Source: Verrucomicrobiota bacterium (GTDB taxonomy: Bacteria; Verrucomicrobiota; Verrucomicrobiia; Limisphaerales; UBA1319). Taken from it: 64,000 nucleotides of DNA. The notes under the pieces were generated by a model. That model did not search any database, was not told where the DNA came from, and saw only the letters and a program-made list of their open reading frames with translations. The stretch is from positions 1 through 64,000 of the forward strand of contig JAKLHY010000021.1 in the NCBI GenBank assembly GCA_022709905.1, given 5' to 3'. The position numbers and the translations under genes are program-made. Shown here in pieces: positions 63,601 to 64,000 of this stretch (positions are counted from its first letter, which is position 1; each line of letters opens with the position of its first letter).

Positions 63601-64000
63601 CCGTCCCCGTATCCCAATTGGGCCGGGCCCGAACTCCAGGATTGATCCATGAAATCCGGCTCTCGCCACAACTCCTTTTGATCGGTTCCGTCGTTTGAAT
63701 ACCGCCAGATGGACCCCTGTTTAACGAGCACCCGCTGATTCGGTGCGGGCGCGGTGGCCTCGCGGATGAAACCAAACGCGGTCGAGGGATCTCCGACCTG
63801 GTAACACTCCGGCGGTGGTGGATAGATCTCGATGCATGCCGGCGGCTTGATCGCAACCTCGACGGTTTCATCGGCCTCTGTCACCGAGTCCGGCAAGGCT
63901 TCCACCGTGAGCTCCGCCGACACAGCTCCGGCGGGGATCACCAGACGGCCATCCAATTTCCGGTAATCGACCCCATTTTGGGCCGTGCCTCCCAGCGTGT
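60681..64000 (-). CDS. Giant secreted Calx-beta protein, 5' end outside window
   Basis: The frame is open to the right edge (codons before 63956 continue GTAQNGVDYRKLDG), so the gene is 5'-partial; more than 1100 residues are visible. From the N-side there is a Calx-beta domain, then a beta-sandwich module (SIWRYSNDG to SSSDLSFDLELA) also found in the neighbouring CotH protein. A second Calx-beta, an Ig-like (Big_9-like) domain, a third Calx-beta and another Ig-like domain follow. Next are two AGW-type repeats (PPAGWEVSHISD, VPAGWIISDIGN) flanking a dockerin-like stretch (SMTELTAYAAAWKEGQ, then YLTRAGALWKGGESY). The C-terminal domain ends IRYYRLRPIGK. It is convergent with the CotH gene, with 4 bp between stops. 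Surface display or secretion is likely; there is no catalytic site. Confidence 0.87.
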   Translation of the reverse strand, partial: TLGGTAQNGVDYRKLDGRLVIPAGAVSAELTVEALPDSVTEADETVEVAIKPPACIEIYPPPPECYQVGDPSTAFGFIREATAPAPNQRVLVKQGSIWRYSNDGTDQKELWREPDFMDQSWSSGPAQLGYGDGDEATVTYKGDQPRPITAYFRHAFEVTDPGLFKHMVVRLVRDDGAAVYLNGKEIWRDNLPEGVLTSETRALASAGSDENAFHVHGMEAIGLIPGRNVIAVEVHQSSPSSSDLSFDLELAAFEQEQRPVVSLVATQPETMEPSPNTRVRPGAFLISRTGSSDQPLTIACLLGGTAILGKDYNLNPSPSLAFLWTIPAGKSSLELLAAPIDDNLVEGDETLSLELIALPAIVPGWDPYLLDARAARAKVVIHDNDPAPRISLNITSPKNGARFTRGEPVEIQATAIDPQGYINRLEFYDGDKRIGISELIFVRAPDPGTPIDHSFVWKDAPVGEHVLTVRVVHSSQGAVLSDPVTIQIDGGENRPVVLEVVATDPVASESPEASGKPDTATFVIKRRSGPIDLEVPVFFTLKGTAVQGRDYTGLDGVAFLKSGRESVELILTPVADNIKEGDETVILKLEPPICIAIYPPPPGCYQVGPQGEAKAVILDRTTSQPPHVVLDHPSDGAVFTLPATIPITAKASDPDGQVVRLDILIDNQVFGYDKENTLTVSWKNPTPGIHKIMARAVDDSGLEGFSPAIEIRVRSEDEVAFVHRNLPPAYVPGAAFTVELRVNPPSHGAAYAVEDQPPAGWEVSHISDQGVFDAVHGRIKFGPFTDRQSRTLTYHVLPPRNARDRYEFKGASSLDGKAYAIAGDSVIEPVGEIHPADRDPADKAISMTELTAYAAAWKEGQNWPAGPVPIPMGYLTRAGALWKGGESYLYDPTKGAPPRCWINPPVSRRLTASGVATGHARRFLPNRCLPGQTVDVTIKVECSTSTAAWAVEEIVPAGWIISDIGNDGRYDAAIGSIRWGLFYGKQPHVLSYRVTAPDEVTSEVSFKGLVSFDGVEYAIEGNGGVVATDSRSGLRFKSIGRHANGHMRLQVAGPPNQLFAVEASSDLVHWFELDTRLLTTGEFEMEDDDAATANIRYYRLRPIGK

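Overview
The window looks like a chromosomal segment of a Verrucomicrobiota bacterium, probably from the Pedosphaerales/Limisphaerales side. This is inferred from gene content, not from a marker gene. Clues are very large secreted proteins built from Ig-like, lamin-tail, CotH, LamG and Calx-beta modules ending in an RFYRL-type C-terminal domain; a pseudopilin with an H-x9-DG C-terminal motif; a sensor kinase with a large exported region; a sigma-factor gene fused to a membrane segment; a cysteine-type sulfatase; and a single-membrane-subunit sdhCAB operon. Few genes have strong Shine-Dalgarno sites, while stop/start overlaps (ATGA, TAATG, TGATG) are frequent.

Layout. 1-1.8 kb: the right edge of a decayed mobile island (3' fragment of a giant N12-type methylase/helicase gene plus an excisionase-like HTH gene) ending at the 3' end of a tRNA-Arg(ACG). 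2.0-2.3 kb: a 146-bp element with 30-bp inverted ends. 2.3-11 kb: an exported double-thioredoxin protein, then a tight hypF-hypC-nifJ-(PyrD-like) run for hydrogenase maturation and pyruvate oxidation, closed by a strong terminator. 11.1-17.1 kb: a ThuA protein and two tandem copies of a three-gene minor-pilin operon (pilV-, pilW-, pilX-like), 2709 bp apart, with a nearly identical 1.18-kb core between diverged ends. 17.4-23.5 kb: a sensor kinase/response regulator pair divergent from an ECF sigma/anti-sigma/exported Gly-Met-rich protein operon. 23.5-27.4 kb: a spermidine-synthase-like membrane protein, mdh and trpB. 27.5-29.8 kb: a broken sigma-factor gene and two related hypothetical genes. 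29.9-35.6 kb: a pseudopilin and a 1371-aa Ig-repeat protein. 35.9-42.2 kb: clpB and sdhCAB, separated by two look-alike hairpins. 42.7-47.7 kb: a sodium/solute symporter, a CcsA/HemX-type protein, hemA, hemC and a Fur-family regulator. 47.7-64 kb: a sulfatase, an ATPase/FtsX permease/HlyD adaptor exporter whose adaptor gene overlaps a 2167-aa LTD/CotH protein gene, and a convergent giant Calx-beta protein running off the right edge.

Taken together, the genes suggest a facultatively anaerobic or fermentative heterotroph. It has pyruvate:ferredoxin oxidoreductase and hydrogenase maturation proteins, a succinate dehydrogenase/fumarate reductase, its own tetrapyrrole synthesis, and a large investment in surface proteins and pili. 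Two places deserve most attention: the mosaic duplication of the minor-pilin operon, and the ABC exporter genes fused by overlap to a giant CotH protein gene.
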